The notes below the pieces were generated by a model. It saw only the letters and a program-made list of their open reading frames with translations, did not search any database and was not told where the DNA came from. A DNA stretch of 64,000 nt from Bacillus sp. B1-b2 (GTDB lineage Bacteria; Bacillota; Bacilli; Bacillales; Cytobacillaceae). Made by a program: the position numbers and the translations under genes. Location: positions 1 to 64,000 of the forward strand of contig NZ_WEHU01000015.1 of assembly GCF_009183415.1 (NCBI RefSeq), written 5' to 3'. Positions 1 to 8,801 of this stretch are shown in pieces (position 1 is the stretch's first letter; each line of letters starts with the position of its first letter).

Positions 1-37
1 TTATTACAATAATTATAGATACCAATGGAACTTAAAA

Positions 38-72
38 AAGATGACTCCTGTTCAATACAGAAATCATCTTCT
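38..72. terminator. Possible terminator of an upstream gene
   Basis: AAGATGA and TCATCTT arms enclose a short loop. The T-run after it is weak. The gene it would serve lies outside the window. No other feature is visible in the first 200 bases. Confidence 0.35.
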
Positions 73-200
73 TATGGCAGCATAGGCTTTTTATAAAATG
101 TCCTTTACAAAGGGTACACTTTAGTTTCTCTGCGGTCTTTTTTATTGTGCATTACTATCTAAAAACACTATCCTCAAAGAGTCCATTCTCAACAAAACAA

Positions 201-236
201 TTTTTTTATACTGAATATATAGAAAATGGTATGATA
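201..236 (+). promoter_or_regulatory. moaA extended -10 promoter
   Basis: TATGAT at 230-235 is preceded by TG one base upstream (227-228), an extended -10 element. The -35 region around 206-212 is poor. The moaA ribosome binding site AAGGAGG follows about 10 bases later. No molybdenum cofactor riboswitch-like structure was recognised in the short leader. Confidence 0.5.
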
Positions 237-264
237 GTAAATAAAAAAAGGAGGCGACGGTTTT

Positions 265-1266
265 ATGAAGGATCAATTAGGAAGACCATTAAGAGATTTA
301 CGGATTAGTGTTATTGATCGCTGTAATTTTCGCTGTCAATATTGCATGCCAAAAGAAATCTTTGGTCAAGACTATCCATTTCTCCCTCCTAGTGAATTAT
401 TAACATATGAGGAATTAGAAAGGCTAGCAAAGGCTTTTGCTGAGCTAGGAGTCGAAAAAATACGTTTAACGGGTGGAGAGCCTCTATTACGAAAAGATCT
501 ACACTTACTAATAGAAAAACTAATTCAAATAGAGAATATTAAAGATGTTGCTTTAACAACAAATGGTGTGCTTCTTCCTAAATATGCTCATTCTTTGAAA
601 GAGGCCGGGCTGCAAAGAGTGAATATAAGTCTAGATAGCTTAAATGATCAGTTATTTGGCGAAATTAATGGAAGAAACGTTGGAGTGAATCCAGTCAAAA
701 AAGGGATTGCTGCAGCTAAAGCTGCGGGACTGGGGATAAAAATTAATATGGTAGTAAAAAAAGGTTTAAATGATTCTGAAATTATTCCTATGGCAACCTT
801 TTGTAAAGAAAACGAATTAGAGCTTCGGTTTATTGAATACATGGATGTAGGAAGTACAAATGGTTGGAGTATGAAGGATGTTATCACAAAGAAAGAAATA
901 TATGAGATTTTAGCAGAGAACTTTGAATTACTTCCTGTAGAAGCCGCTTACTACGGGGAAGTGGCAAAAAAATATCAATATCAAAATACCAATATACATG
1001 TTGGATTTATCACTTCCGTATCAGAATCATTTTGCTCTACCTGCACTAGAGCTAGACTTTCAGCGAACGGACATTTATATACATGTTTATTTAATGGAAA
1101 TGGACATTCTATTCGAGATTTTATGAGAAAAGATGTTAGTGATAGTGAATTAGTTGAGTACATAGTAAACATTTGGTCTAATCGTAATGATCGGTACTCC
1201 GATGAACGAACAGAGGAAACAAGGAAAAATAGAAAGAAAATAGAAATGTCATACATTGGTGGTTAA
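265..1266 (+). CDS. moaA: GTP 3',8-cyclase MoaA
   Basis: Radical SAM enzyme that starts molybdenum cofactor synthesis by converting GTP to 3',8-cyclo-7,8-dihydro-GTP in the cytoplasm. The N-terminal cluster ligands are C20, C24 and C27 in CNFRCQYC; the second [4Fe-4S] site is C257, C260 and C274. The protein ends in the family's Gly-Gly tail. At 333 aa it is full length. ATG follows an AAGGAGG site. moeA starts 17 bases after its stop, so the two are probably cotranscribed. The partner genes moaB/C/D/E and mobA are not in the window. Confidence 0.96.
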   Translation: MKDQLGRPLRDLRISVIDRCNFRCQYCMPKEIFGQDYPFLPPSELLTYEELERLAKAFAELGVEKIRLTGGEPLLRKDLHLLIEKLIQIENIKDVALTTNGVLLPKYAHSLKEAGLQRVNISLDSLNDQLFGEINGRNVGVNPVKKGIAAAKAAGLGIKINMVVKKGLNDSEIIPMATFCKENELELRFIEYMDVGSTNGWSMKDVITKKEIYEILAENFELLPVEAAYYGEVAKKYQYQNTNIHVGFITSVSESFCSTCTRARLSANGHLYTCLFNGNGHSIRDFMRKDVSDSELVEYIVNIWSNRNDRYSDERTEETRKNRKKIEMSYIGG

Positions 1267-1283
1267 AAAAGGGGGACTAATTA

Positions 1284-2549
1284 GTGGAAAGTAGAACACC
1301 TATACCTGTAAAAGAGGCGGTAAAGAAAGTAATGGATTTCCAAAAGGAAGGGCAATCCGAATTAATACCACTTCTTGAAAGCAATAATAGATACTTAAGC
1401 AAAGAGATAGTGGCTACATATGATGTTCCAAGATTTGATCGTTCTGCATACGATGGTTTTGCCCTTCGCTCTGTTGATACAAATGGTTTAACAAAGGACT
1501 ATACAAAATCCTTTAAGATTGTAGACGAAATTGGTGCAGGACAGGTTTGTAAGAAATCAGTTGGTGAATTTGAAGCAGTTAGAATTATGACAGGGGCTAT
1601 GCTGCCATCTGATTGTGATGCTGTAGTAATGTTTGAAGTAGCAAATGAATACCAAGAAAATGGACAAGCATTTATAAAACTAGATCATTCGGTAAAAAAA
1701 GGAGCTAATCTTTCTTTTCAGGGAGAGGATGTAACCGAAGGAAGCTTACTTGTTGAAAAAGGAACCAAAATTAATCCTGGAATCATTGCTCTGCTTGCAA
1801 CCTTTGGATATGAATATGTTCCAGTTGCAAGAAAACCAATAGTAGGGGTTTTTGCAACTGGATCGGAGTTATTGGAAGTAAATGAACCACTTGAGGAAGG
1901 GAAAATACGTAATAGTAATGCATACATGATTCTAGCTCAAATAGAAAGAGCTGGTGCCATTCCTATTTACTTTGGGAAGTTAGAAGATCAGTTAGAGCAA
2001 AGCTATCAATTAATGAAGGAAAAATTATCAGAAGTAGATATACTTGTTACTACTGGTGGTGTTTCTGTAGGAGACTATGATTTTCTTCCTGAAATTTATA
2101 ATAAATTAGGTGCTAATGTATTGTTTAATAAAATAGCCATGCGACCAGGCAGTGTCACAACAGTAGCTCATATTGCAGATAAACTTCTATATGGATTATC
2201 AGGAAATCCTTCTGCATGCTATGTTGGATTTGAACTTTTTGTAAGACCGATTATAAGAACAAGTCTTTTTTCTAAGGAGCCACATTTATTGAAAGCACAG
2301 GCCATATTAGGAGAAGATTTTTTAACTGCCAATAGTTTTACAAGGTTTTTCCGAAGTACAGTACAATACCATTCAAACATCCTTTACACCTATCCAAGCG
2401 GTGTAGATAAAACGAATATAGTAAGTAGCTTAGCATTTGCTAATGCACTTACCATTCTACCTGGTAATAAAGAAGGCTATGCAAAAGGTGAGAAGGTGGA
2501 AGTACTTTTGCTAGAGGATGATAGAGGATCTGAATGGCCATGGGATTAA
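1284..2549 (+). CDS. moeA: Molybdopterin molybdenumtransferase MoeA
   Basis: Inserts molybdate into adenylylated molybdopterin, the last common step of cofactor synthesis. The 421-aa length is normal. The N-terminal region carries the DVPRFDRSAYDGFA signature, the centre has the MoCF-binding fold with TTGGVSVGDYD, and the tail is the small C-terminal beta domain. GTG start after GGGGG at 1270-1274. It lies 17 bases behind moaA. The next gene (DUF4256) starts 34 bases downstream and may belong to the same transcript. Confidence 0.95.
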   Translation: MESRTPIPVKEAVKKVMDFQKEGQSELIPLLESNNRYLSKEIVATYDVPRFDRSAYDGFALRSVDTNGLTKDYTKSFKIVDEIGAGQVCKKSVGEFEAVRIMTGAMLPSDCDAVVMFEVANEYQENGQAFIKLDHSVKKGANLSFQGEDVTEGSLLVEKGTKINPGIIALLATFGYEYVPVARKPIVGVFATGSELLEVNEPLEEGKIRNSNAYMILAQIERAGAIPIYFGKLEDQLEQSYQLMKEKLSEVDILVTTGGVSVGDYDFLPEIYNKLGANVLFNKIAMRPGSVTTVAHIADKLLYGLSGNPSACYVGFELFVRPIIRTSLFSKEPHLLKAQAILGEDFLTANSFTRFFRSTVQYHSNILYTYPSGVDKTNIVSSLAFANALTILPGNKEGYAKGEKVEVLLLEDDRGSEWPWD

Positions 2550-2583
2550 CCCATATAAAATTTTTATGTAAAGGGGCAAGAAA

Positions 2584-3147
2584 ATGAGTGCAGAAAAAAA
2601 GTTATCAATACAAGAACAAGAAGAACTATTAAAAACATTAAAAACTCGCTTTGAGAAAAACATGCACCGTCATGAAGGTATGGAGTGGGGGAAGGTTCAG
2701 GAAAAACTCGAAGCTCATCCAGAAAAATTGTGGTCTCTTTCTGAAATGGAAAGAACAGAGGGAGAACCAGATATCATTGAATATGATAGCAACAATGATC
2801 AATACACCTTTTATGATTGTTCAAAGGAAAGTCCTAAAGGAAGAAGAAGTTATTGCTATGATCGAGAAGCGTTAGAGGCACGGAAAAAACATAAGCCGGA
2901 AAATAATGTACTAGATATGGCTGCTTTTATGGGAATTGAACTTCTAACAGAAGTAGAATATCGAGTATTACAGCAACTAGGTGAATATGATTTAAAAACC
3001 TCTAGTTGGGTAAAAACACCAGAACATATTCGTAAACATGGAGGAGCCATCTTCTGTGATCGCCGCTATGACACCGTATTTGTGTATCATAATGGAGCAG
3101 ACTCTTACTATGCTGCTAGAGGATTTCGAGGGTCTTTAAGGGTATAG
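2584..3147 (+). CDS. DUF4256 family protein
   Basis: Cytoplasmic protein of 187 aa that matches what I know of the DUF4256 family, whose function is unknown. No signal peptide or membrane segment. The N-terminal third is charged and helical; the C-terminal part has conserved-looking GGAIFCDRRYD and AARGFRGSLRV segments typical of the family. ATG follows GGGGCAAG. It is the last gene before a terminator, and may be an operon partner of moaA-moeA without being part of cofactor synthesis. Confidence 0.82.
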   Translation: MSAEKKLSIQEQEELLKTLKTRFEKNMHRHEGMEWGKVQEKLEAHPEKLWSLSEMERTEGEPDIIEYDSNNDQYTFYDCSKESPKGRRSYCYDREALEARKKHKPENNVLDMAAFMGIELLTEVEYRVLQQLGEYDLKTSSWVKTPEHIRKHGGAIFCDRRYDTVFVYHNGADSYYAARGFRGSLRV

Positions 3148-3183
3148 GAAGTTGTCCTGTTATTTAAACTTATATTGTTACAT

Positions 3184-3216
3184 AAAGCCTCTTCATTAAT
3201 TTGATAAGGCTTTTTC
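3184..3216 (+). terminator. Terminator after the DUF4256 gene
   Basis: AAAGCCT (3184-3190) pairs with AGGCTTT (3207-3213) and runs into a T-rich tail. Confidence 0.75.
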
Positions 3217-3310
3217 CTATTTTATGCTACAAATAAAGTTACGAAGAACATCCTATTTACCTCGTTAAATTTCTGAATAATAAGAAAACAAAAACTTTTA
3301 TGAAAAACAG

Positions 3311-3339
3311 TTGCTTTTATGGAGTGTTGTTTTTATAAT
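3311..3339 (+). promoter_or_regulatory. Arginine operon sigma-A promoter
   Basis: TTGCTT at 3311-3316 and TATAAT at 3334-3339 are separated by exactly 17 bases. This is the best promoter upstream of argC and predicts a start near 3346, leaving a leader of about 65 bases. Confidence 0.75.
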
Positions 3340-3371
3340 AAGAGAATCTTAGATTAATAAATATAAATAAA

Positions 3372-3389
3372 AATGATTAAATATACATA
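3372..3389 (+). promoter_or_regulatory. Possible ARG box (ArgR operator)
   Basis: Compared with the Bacillus ARG box TNTGNATWWWWATNCANA, this AT-rich site matches the whole right half and most of the left half (two mismatches at fixed positions). It lies between the promoter and the argC ribosome binding site. A half-match also occurs at 3272-3278. Inferred from consensus only. Confidence 0.42.
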
Positions 3390-3411
3390 AAAAGAAGAAA
3401 TGGAGGAAGCT

Positions 3412-4446
3412 ATGAAAGCAGCAATTATAGGAACAACCGGTTATGGTGGGGCAGAATTGATGCGAATATTACACAGCCATCCAATCTTTACTATACACTC
3501 TGTGCATACAACAAGAGAGGAATTGCCTGTATCAAATGAGTATCCGCATCTCTATAACATTATTAATCAGACTTTAGAGCCTATTAATCCAAATAAAATA
3601 GCGGAAGAATGCGATATTGTCTTTTTAGCAACTCCAACTGGTGTGTCTGGAAAATTGGTATTGGATTTTTTAGATAAAAATATACAGATTGTAGACTTAT
3701 CTGGTGACTTACGACTAAGAAATACGGAGGATTATCAAAAGTGGTATAAGAAGGAACCTGTATCTAAAGAGGTGGTACAGAGCTTTGTATATGGCCTATC
3801 AGAGTGGAATAAAGATCAAATTGCAAGTTCAAATAAGGTTTCTAATCCAGGATGTTATCCAACTGCTACACTCTTAGGTTTAGCTCCATTAGTACAAGAA
3901 AATCTCATTAGTCCGAGTAGTATCATTGTAGATGCGAAATCAGGTATTTCTGGAGCTGGAAGAAGTCCTTCTCGATCTACGATGCTGGCAGAAATGAATG
4001 AGAATTTTAAAATATACAAAGTGAATGAACATCAGCATATTCCAGAAATAGAGCAACAGTTATCTGATTGGAATCCTGAAATGCAACCAATCACCTTTTC
4101 GACACATTTATTGCCAACTAATAGAGGTATTATGGCAACTATATACGTATCATTGAAAGAAAGCTTAAGCACTAAAAATATTCATAATCTATACATGGAT
4201 AAATATTCTAATCATCCTTTTGTAAGAATAAGGCCACTAGGAACATATCCATCTATTAAAGAGGTAAATGGATCTAATTATTGTGATATAGGTTTGCATG
4301 TGGATGAACGAACAGGTAGATTAACAATCATTTCAGTTATTGATAATTTAATGAAAGGGGCTGCAGGGCAAGCTGTTCAAAATGCCAATATTATGAATGG
4401 CTTTGATGAAGTAACTGGGCTACAGTTTCTACCCCTATACCCTTAA
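3412..4446 (+). CDS. argC: N-acetyl-gamma-glutamyl-phosphate reductase ArgC
   Basis: NADPH-dependent reductase of the acetylated arginine pathway, making N-acetylglutamate semialdehyde. N-terminal nucleotide-binding GTTGYGG; active-site cysteine in SNPGCYPTA; 344 aa is normal. I place the start at 3412 (MKAAIIG) because GGAGG lies at 3402-3406. An in-frame ATG at 3400 would put this site inside the gene. First gene of the arginine operon; argJ follows after 10 bases. Confidence 0.96.
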   Translation: MKAAIIGTTGYGGAELMRILHSHPIFTIHSVHTTREELPVSNEYPHLYNIINQTLEPINPNKIAEECDIVFLATPTGVSGKLVLDFLDKNIQIVDLSGDLRLRNTEDYQKWYKKEPVSKEVVQSFVYGLSEWNKDQIASSNKVSNPGCYPTATLLGLAPLVQENLISPSSIIVDAKSGISGAGRSPSRSTMLAEMNENFKIYKVNEHQHIPEIEQQLSDWNPEMQPITFSTHLLPTNRGIMATIYVSLKESLSTKNIHNLYMDKYSNHPFVRIRPLGTYPSIKEVNGSNYCDIGLHVDERTGRLTIISVIDNLMKGAAGQAVQNANIMNGFDEVTGLQFLPLYP

Positions 4447-4456
4447 GGAGGAGCAA

Positions 4457-5704
4457 ATGGTGCAAGTGATTACAAGTCAAGAAGACGTTACATCTCCAAT
4501 AGTGGAGGTAAAAGAGGGAAGCATCGTAACACCAAAAGGATTTAAGGCAGCAGGTGTGCATGCAGGTCTTCGATATAATAAAAAGGATATTGGGGCAATT
4601 GTAAGTGAAGTACCAGCAAATTGTGCAGCCGTATATACTACTAGTCATTTTCAAGCGGCTCCTCTTAAGGTAACACAGGATTCCATAGCTTCCGAAAAGC
4701 TAATTCAAGCAGTCGTTGTTAATAGTGCTTGTGCCAATGCATGTACGGGAGATCAAGGATTGAAAGATGCCTATAGGATGCGCCAATTAATGGCAGAGGC
4801 ACTTCAAATAAAAGAAGAATATGTAGCAGTTTCTTCCACTGGGGTAATTGGTGAATTCCTTAAAATGGATAAAATAGAAGAAGGAATTAAAAAGTTAGAA
4901 TTTCATCATACAACGGAATATGCAACTGCTTTTCAAGAAGCGATTCTCACAACAGATACGGTTATGAAGAAATGCTGCTATCAAGCAACTATTGCTGGAG
5001 TAACTGTAACAATGGGCGGTACATCTAAAGGGTCGGGAATGATTCACCCTAATATGGCAACTATGCTTGGTTATATCACGACAGATGCCAATATATCATC
5101 AGAAGTACTTCAAGGTGCTTTAAGTAAAGTTATCCCAACAACTTTTAACCAAATTACAGTAGATGGTGATACATCTACAAATGATACAGTGCTAGTATTA
5201 GCAAACGGGATGGCAAATCATGAACCATTAACGGAAAATCACCCAGATTATCCACTGTTTCTAAAGTTACTATCTGTCACTTGCGAGAGCTTAGCAAAGC
5301 AAATTGCCAAAGATGGAGAAGGTGCAACAAAGTTAATTGAAGTGGCTGTTTCAGGGGCTAAAACAGATGAAGAAGCAAGAATGATTGCGAAACAGATTGT
5401 CGGATCTAATTTAGTGAAAACAGCTATCTATGGATCAGATGCCAATTGGGGCAGAATAATCACGGCAATTGGTCAGACAGAAACAGATGTGAATCCATCA
5501 AGTGTTGATATTGCGATTGGTCCTATCCGTATGTTAATTAAGAGTGAACCTCAAGGTTTTTCGGAAGAGCAAGCAATAGAATACTTAAATCAAGATTTTA
5601 TCCAAATATTCGTTGATTTACACAATGGAAATGGTGCAGGCAAAGCATGGGGATGCGACTTATCTTATGATTATGTCAAAATTAATGCTAGCTATCGAAC
5701 TTGA
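4457..5704 (+). CDS. argJ: Bifunctional ornithine acetyltransferase/N-acetylglutamate synthase ArgJ
   Basis: Transfers the acetyl group from N-acetylornithine to glutamate, so the pathway recycles acetyl groups; the bifunctional type also uses acetyl-CoA. The precursor is normally self-cleaved before a threonine nucleophile, here T202 in the NMATMLGY motif. 415 aa is full length. ATG follows AAGGAGGAG. An argA-type synthase is not seen in the operon, which fits the cyclic pathway. Confidence 0.96.
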   Translation: MVQVITSQEDVTSPIVEVKEGSIVTPKGFKAAGVHAGLRYNKKDIGAIVSEVPANCAAVYTTSHFQAAPLKVTQDSIASEKLIQAVVVNSACANACTGDQGLKDAYRMRQLMAEALQIKEEYVAVSSTGVIGEFLKMDKIEEGIKKLEFHHTTEYATAFQEAILTTDTVMKKCCYQATIAGVTVTMGGTSKGSGMIHPNMATMLGYITTDANISSEVLQGALSKVIPTTFNQITVDGDTSTNDTVLVLANGMANHEPLTENHPDYPLFLKLLSVTCESLAKQIAKDGEGATKLIEVAVSGAKTDEEARMIAKQIVGSNLVKTAIYGSDANWGRIITAIGQTETDVNPSSVDIAIGPIRMLIKSEPQGFSEEQAIEYLNQDFIQIFVDLHNGNGAGKAWGCDLSYDYVKINASYRT

Positions 5705-5713
5705 GGTGAATAG

Positions 5714-6484
5714 ATGAAGACTATACTGATAAAATGCGGCGGTAGTGTTATTGATCAACTCTCAGAGGAGTTTTTTGCTAGTTTAAAAGAATTAAAGAAT
5801 GATGGATATCAATTAGTTTTTGTTCATGGCGGGGGACCAGATATTAATGAAATGCTAGAGCTTTTTCAAGTGAAGCCTGAATTTCATGATGGTCTTCGTA
5901 AAACCACTGAAGAAACTATGGCTATAGTGGAAATGGTGCTATCAGGTAAAACAAATCGTAAATTAGTTCATTTACTAAAACAAAATGGATTAAATAGTAT
6001 TGGAATTAATGGAACGGATGATAATTGTATTGCTGCATCTATTATAGATGAAGAAAAATTAGGATTAGTTGGAAATGTACGAAATGTTAATTGCAAGCTG
6101 ATTTCTTCCTTACTAGAAGAAGGCTATCTTCCTGTTATTACACCTTTAGGGGTGACAGAAGATGGGAAAAAGCTAAATATTAATGCAGATTATGCAGCTT
6201 CTGCTGTTGCCAAGAGTTTAAAGGTGGAACAATGTTTGTTTGTTACAGATGTTGCAGGTGTAAGAATAGACGGAGAATATCAATCTGTTATGGCACAAGA
6301 GGAGATTCTTCACTATATAGAAGAAGGACAAATAACTGGTGGAATGATTCCGAAAGTCACATCAGCATTAGCTGCCTTACAGAGTGGATTAAATAGTGTC
6401 ATGATTGTTTCTGGTAAGAATAAATTCTACGATAAGAAGAAGCTACAAGGAACTCAAATTATTGAGAAAGTAGGGGTACTATAA
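5714..6484 (+). CDS. argB: Acetylglutamate kinase ArgB
   Basis: Phosphorylates N-acetylglutamate with ATP, second step of the arginine route. Amino-acid kinase fold with KCGGS near the N terminus, HGGGPDIN at about residue 38, and the C-terminal ITGGMIPK segment. 256 aa, slightly short. The form lacks the N-terminal extension of the arginine-inhibited hexameric enzymes. Stop overlaps the argD start by one base. Confidence 0.96.
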   Translation: MKTILIKCGGSVIDQLSEEFFASLKELKNDGYQLVFVHGGGPDINEMLELFQVKPEFHDGLRKTTEETMAIVEMVLSGKTNRKLVHLLKQNGLNSIGINGTDDNCIAASIIDEEKLGLVGNVRNVNCKLISSLLEEGYLPVITPLGVTEDGKKLNINADYAASAVAKSLKVEQCLFVTDVAGVRIDGEYQSVMAQEEILHYIEEGQITGGMIPKVTSALAALQSGLNSVMIVSGKNKFYDKKKLQGTQIIEKVGVL

Positions 6485-7641
6485 TGAGTCATTTATTTCC
6501 AACCTATTCAAAATGGGAAATAGAACCTGAATCAGCAAAAGGGACTTTTATATATGGTAAAGATGGAAAAACATATCTAGACTTTACATCAGGTATTGGT
6601 GTATGTAATTTAGGTCATTGTCAGGAAGAAGTAAAGACAGCAGTAGAGCAGCAACTAAATAAGTTTTGGCATGTTTCTAATATGTTTCCTATCGATTTAC
6701 AAGAAAAAACAGCTGCGTTGTTAACAAAAGCATCTGGTTTAGATGTGGTGTTTTTTGCAAATAGTGGGGCAGAAGCAAATGAGGCTGCCATTAAATTAGC
6801 TCGTAAAGCTACAGGAAAAACAAAAATTCTAACCTTTTTGCAATCTTTTCATGGCAGAACCTTTGCTACTATGTCAGCAACTGGTCAGGATAAAATTAAA
6901 CAAGGCTATGGACCAATGTTAGAAACATTTGAATATCTTCTATATAATGACCTAACTGCATTAAAAGAGAAAATCAAAGATGATGTTGCTGCTGTGATGC
7001 TTGAAGTGATTCAAGGGGAAGGTGGAGTACACCCCGCTAAAAAGGAATTTCTTCAGGAAGTAGAGGCTTTATGTAAAGAAAATGGAGTATTACTTATCAT
7101 TGATGAAATTCAAACAGGAATAGGAAGAACAGGTAAACCTTTTGGATTTCAGCATTATCAAATAAAACCTGATATTATCAGTGTGGCTAAGGGTTTAGCA
7201 AATGGTATACCTGTTGGTGCTATTGTAGCTGATGGTAAGCTAAAAGAAGTTTTTGGACCAGGAAGTCATGGGACAACATTTGGTGGAAACCCAATTGCTA
7301 TGGCAGCAGCGGCAAAAACGTTAGAAATTATTTTTAAAGAAGCCTTCTTAGAGGAAGTGCAGCAAAAAAGTACATTCTTATTTTCTTTATTACAACAAAA
7401 ACTTGCGAGTATTCAAATGGTAAAAGAGATTAGAGGAATTGGCCTGATGATTGGCATTGAGTTAGATCAATCAGTGAGTAATATCTTAGGTGAATTACGT
7501 AGTGAAGGTCTCATTGTATTAAATGCAGGAGATAATGTAATACGTTTATTACCTAGCTTGAATACATCGAAAGAAGAGATAGAAAAAGCGGTTTTCACTC
7601 TTGAAAAAGCATTAAATATTTATGCAAAAACTACAGTCTAA
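6484..7641 (+). CDS. argD: Acetylornithine aminotransferase ArgD
   Basis: Class III PLP-dependent transaminase that converts N-acetylglutamate semialdehyde to N-acetylornithine. Cofactor site GAEANEAAIKLAR, Asp of IIDEIQTGIGRTG, and the PLP lysine in DIISVAKGLANG. 385 aa. The ATG shares its A with the argB stop codon (TAATG), a translational coupling arrangement. A 77-base gap separates it from carA. Confidence 0.95.
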   Translation: MSHLFPTYSKWEIEPESAKGTFIYGKDGKTYLDFTSGIGVCNLGHCQEEVKTAVEQQLNKFWHVSNMFPIDLQEKTAALLTKASGLDVVFFANSGAEANEAAIKLARKATGKTKILTFLQSFHGRTFATMSATGQDKIKQGYGPMLETFEYLLYNDLTALKEKIKDDVAAVMLEVIQGEGGVHPAKKEFLQEVEALCKENGVLLIIDEIQTGIGRTGKPFGFQHYQIKPDIISVAKGLANGIPVGAIVADGKLKEVFGPGSHGTTFGGNPIAMAAAAKTLEIIFKEAFLEEVQQKSTFLFSLLQQKLASIQMVKEIRGIGLMIGIELDQSVSNILGELRSEGLIVLNAGDNVIRLLPSLNTSKEEIEKAVFTLEKALNIYAKTTV

Positions 7642-7661
7642 TATGTATTTTTTTGCAATTT

Positions 7662-7679
7662 GATGTATAATTATAAGAA
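7662..7679 (+). promoter_or_regulatory. Weak ARG box candidate upstream of carA
   Basis: GATGTAT-AATT-ATAAGAA fits the ARG box consensus except at three fixed positions. It overlaps a TATAAT without a convincing -35. An internal ArgR-sensitive promoter is possible but poorly supported. Confidence 0.25.
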
Positions 7680-7718
7680 AAGTAGTGTAACTATACATGA
7701 ATTATCGAGGTGTACAAA

Positions 7719-8801
7719 ATGGAAGGTTATTTGCACTTAAGTAATGGCATCACATATAAAGGGGAATTCCCTACAAAGTTAAAGGAAGTTAATATTATTG
7801 GAGAAATCGTATTTTTCACTGGTATGACAGGGTATCAAGAGGTATTAACAGATCCTTCATACAAAGATCAAATCATTGTATTTACTTATCCGTTAATTGG
7901 AAATTATGGCATAAACAAAGAAGACTTTGAGAGTAAGAAACCCCATGTAGCGGGAGTTATTGTATACGAGGCAAATAAAGAAGCATATCATTACCAAGCA
8001 GAATATTCATTGTTTGAATACTTGGAAAAATGGAATATTCCACTTCTCACACATGTCGATACAAGAGACATCGTAAAAAATATTCGTGTGTCAGGTTCTA
8101 TGCCTGCAGTACTTTCCATGAATAAGGAGATATCTTCTGATAGCTTCGTACTAAATCAAGACGTAAAAGTAGCAAAGGTATCTGAAATGAACTTTCATTC
8201 CTATGGAGAAGGGAAATATCATATAGTACTTGTTGATTTTGGTAAAAAAGAGAGTATGTTAACAGCTTTAGTAGAGCGTGGCTGTAAGGTGACAGTTGTA
8301 CCTTTTAACACTTCCTATTCCAATATAAAAACATTGCAACCTGATGGAATACTCTTATCTAATGGACCAGGAGATCCGAAAGAATTGGTCAGCATATTGC
8401 CAACTATTAAAGCATTAATTCAATCATATCCTACTTTAGGGATTTGCTTAGGACATCAATTAGCAGCTCTTTCTCTTGGAGCACATACAACGAAGCTTTC
8501 GTTTGGTCATAGAGGAGCTAACCATCCAGTAATGGATAAGACGAACAATAAATTAATTATGTCTTCTCAGAATCATAGTTATGTAGTAACAGAAGATAGC
8601 TTGCATAATACGGGCTGTCTCGTAAGATTTTATAATCTGCATGATCAATCAGTAGAAGGGCTATCACATAGTATTTACCCTCTGCAAACAGTACAATTTC
8701 ATCCAGAAGCGAATCCTGGACCAGCAGAAGGTTGCTATATATTTGATGAATTCGTAGAAAACGTAAAAGCGAATAATGGGAGAGTTTTTGCATATGCCTA
8801 A
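7719..8801 (+). CDS. carA: Carbamoyl phosphate synthase small subunit, arginine-specific
   Basis: Glutaminase subunit supplying ammonia to CarB. N-terminal CPSase domain, then a class I amidotransferase domain with nucleophile C243 in GICLGHQ and the His-Glu pair in FHPEANPGP. 360 aa, the short form found in arginine operons. Start chosen at ATG 7719 with GAGGTG at 7707-7712; the in-frame GTG at 7710 is part of that site. Overlaps carB by 8 bases. Confidence 0.94.
   Translation: MEGYLHLSNGITYKGEFPTKLKEVNIIGEIVFFTGMTGYQEVLTDPSYKDQIIVFTYPLIGNYGINKEDFESKKPHVAGVIVYEANKEAYHYQAEYSLFEYLEKWNIPLLTHVDTRDIVKNIRVSGSMPAVLSMNKEISSDSFVLNQDVKVAKVSEMNFHSYGEGKYHIVLVDFGKKESMLTALVERGCKVTVVPFNTSYSNIKTLQPDGILLSNGPGDPKELVSILPTIKALIQSYPTLGICLGHQLAALSLGAHTTKLSFGHRGANHPVMDKTNNKLIMSSQNHSYVVTEDSLHNTGCLVRFYNLHDQSVEGLSHSIYPLQTVQFHPEANPGPAEGCYIFDEFVENVKANNGRVFAYA

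Noticed and set aside
73-264. Molybdenum cofactor riboswitch upstream of moaA
   Set aside because: The leader after the predicted promoter is only about 25 bases and no large structured region is visible.
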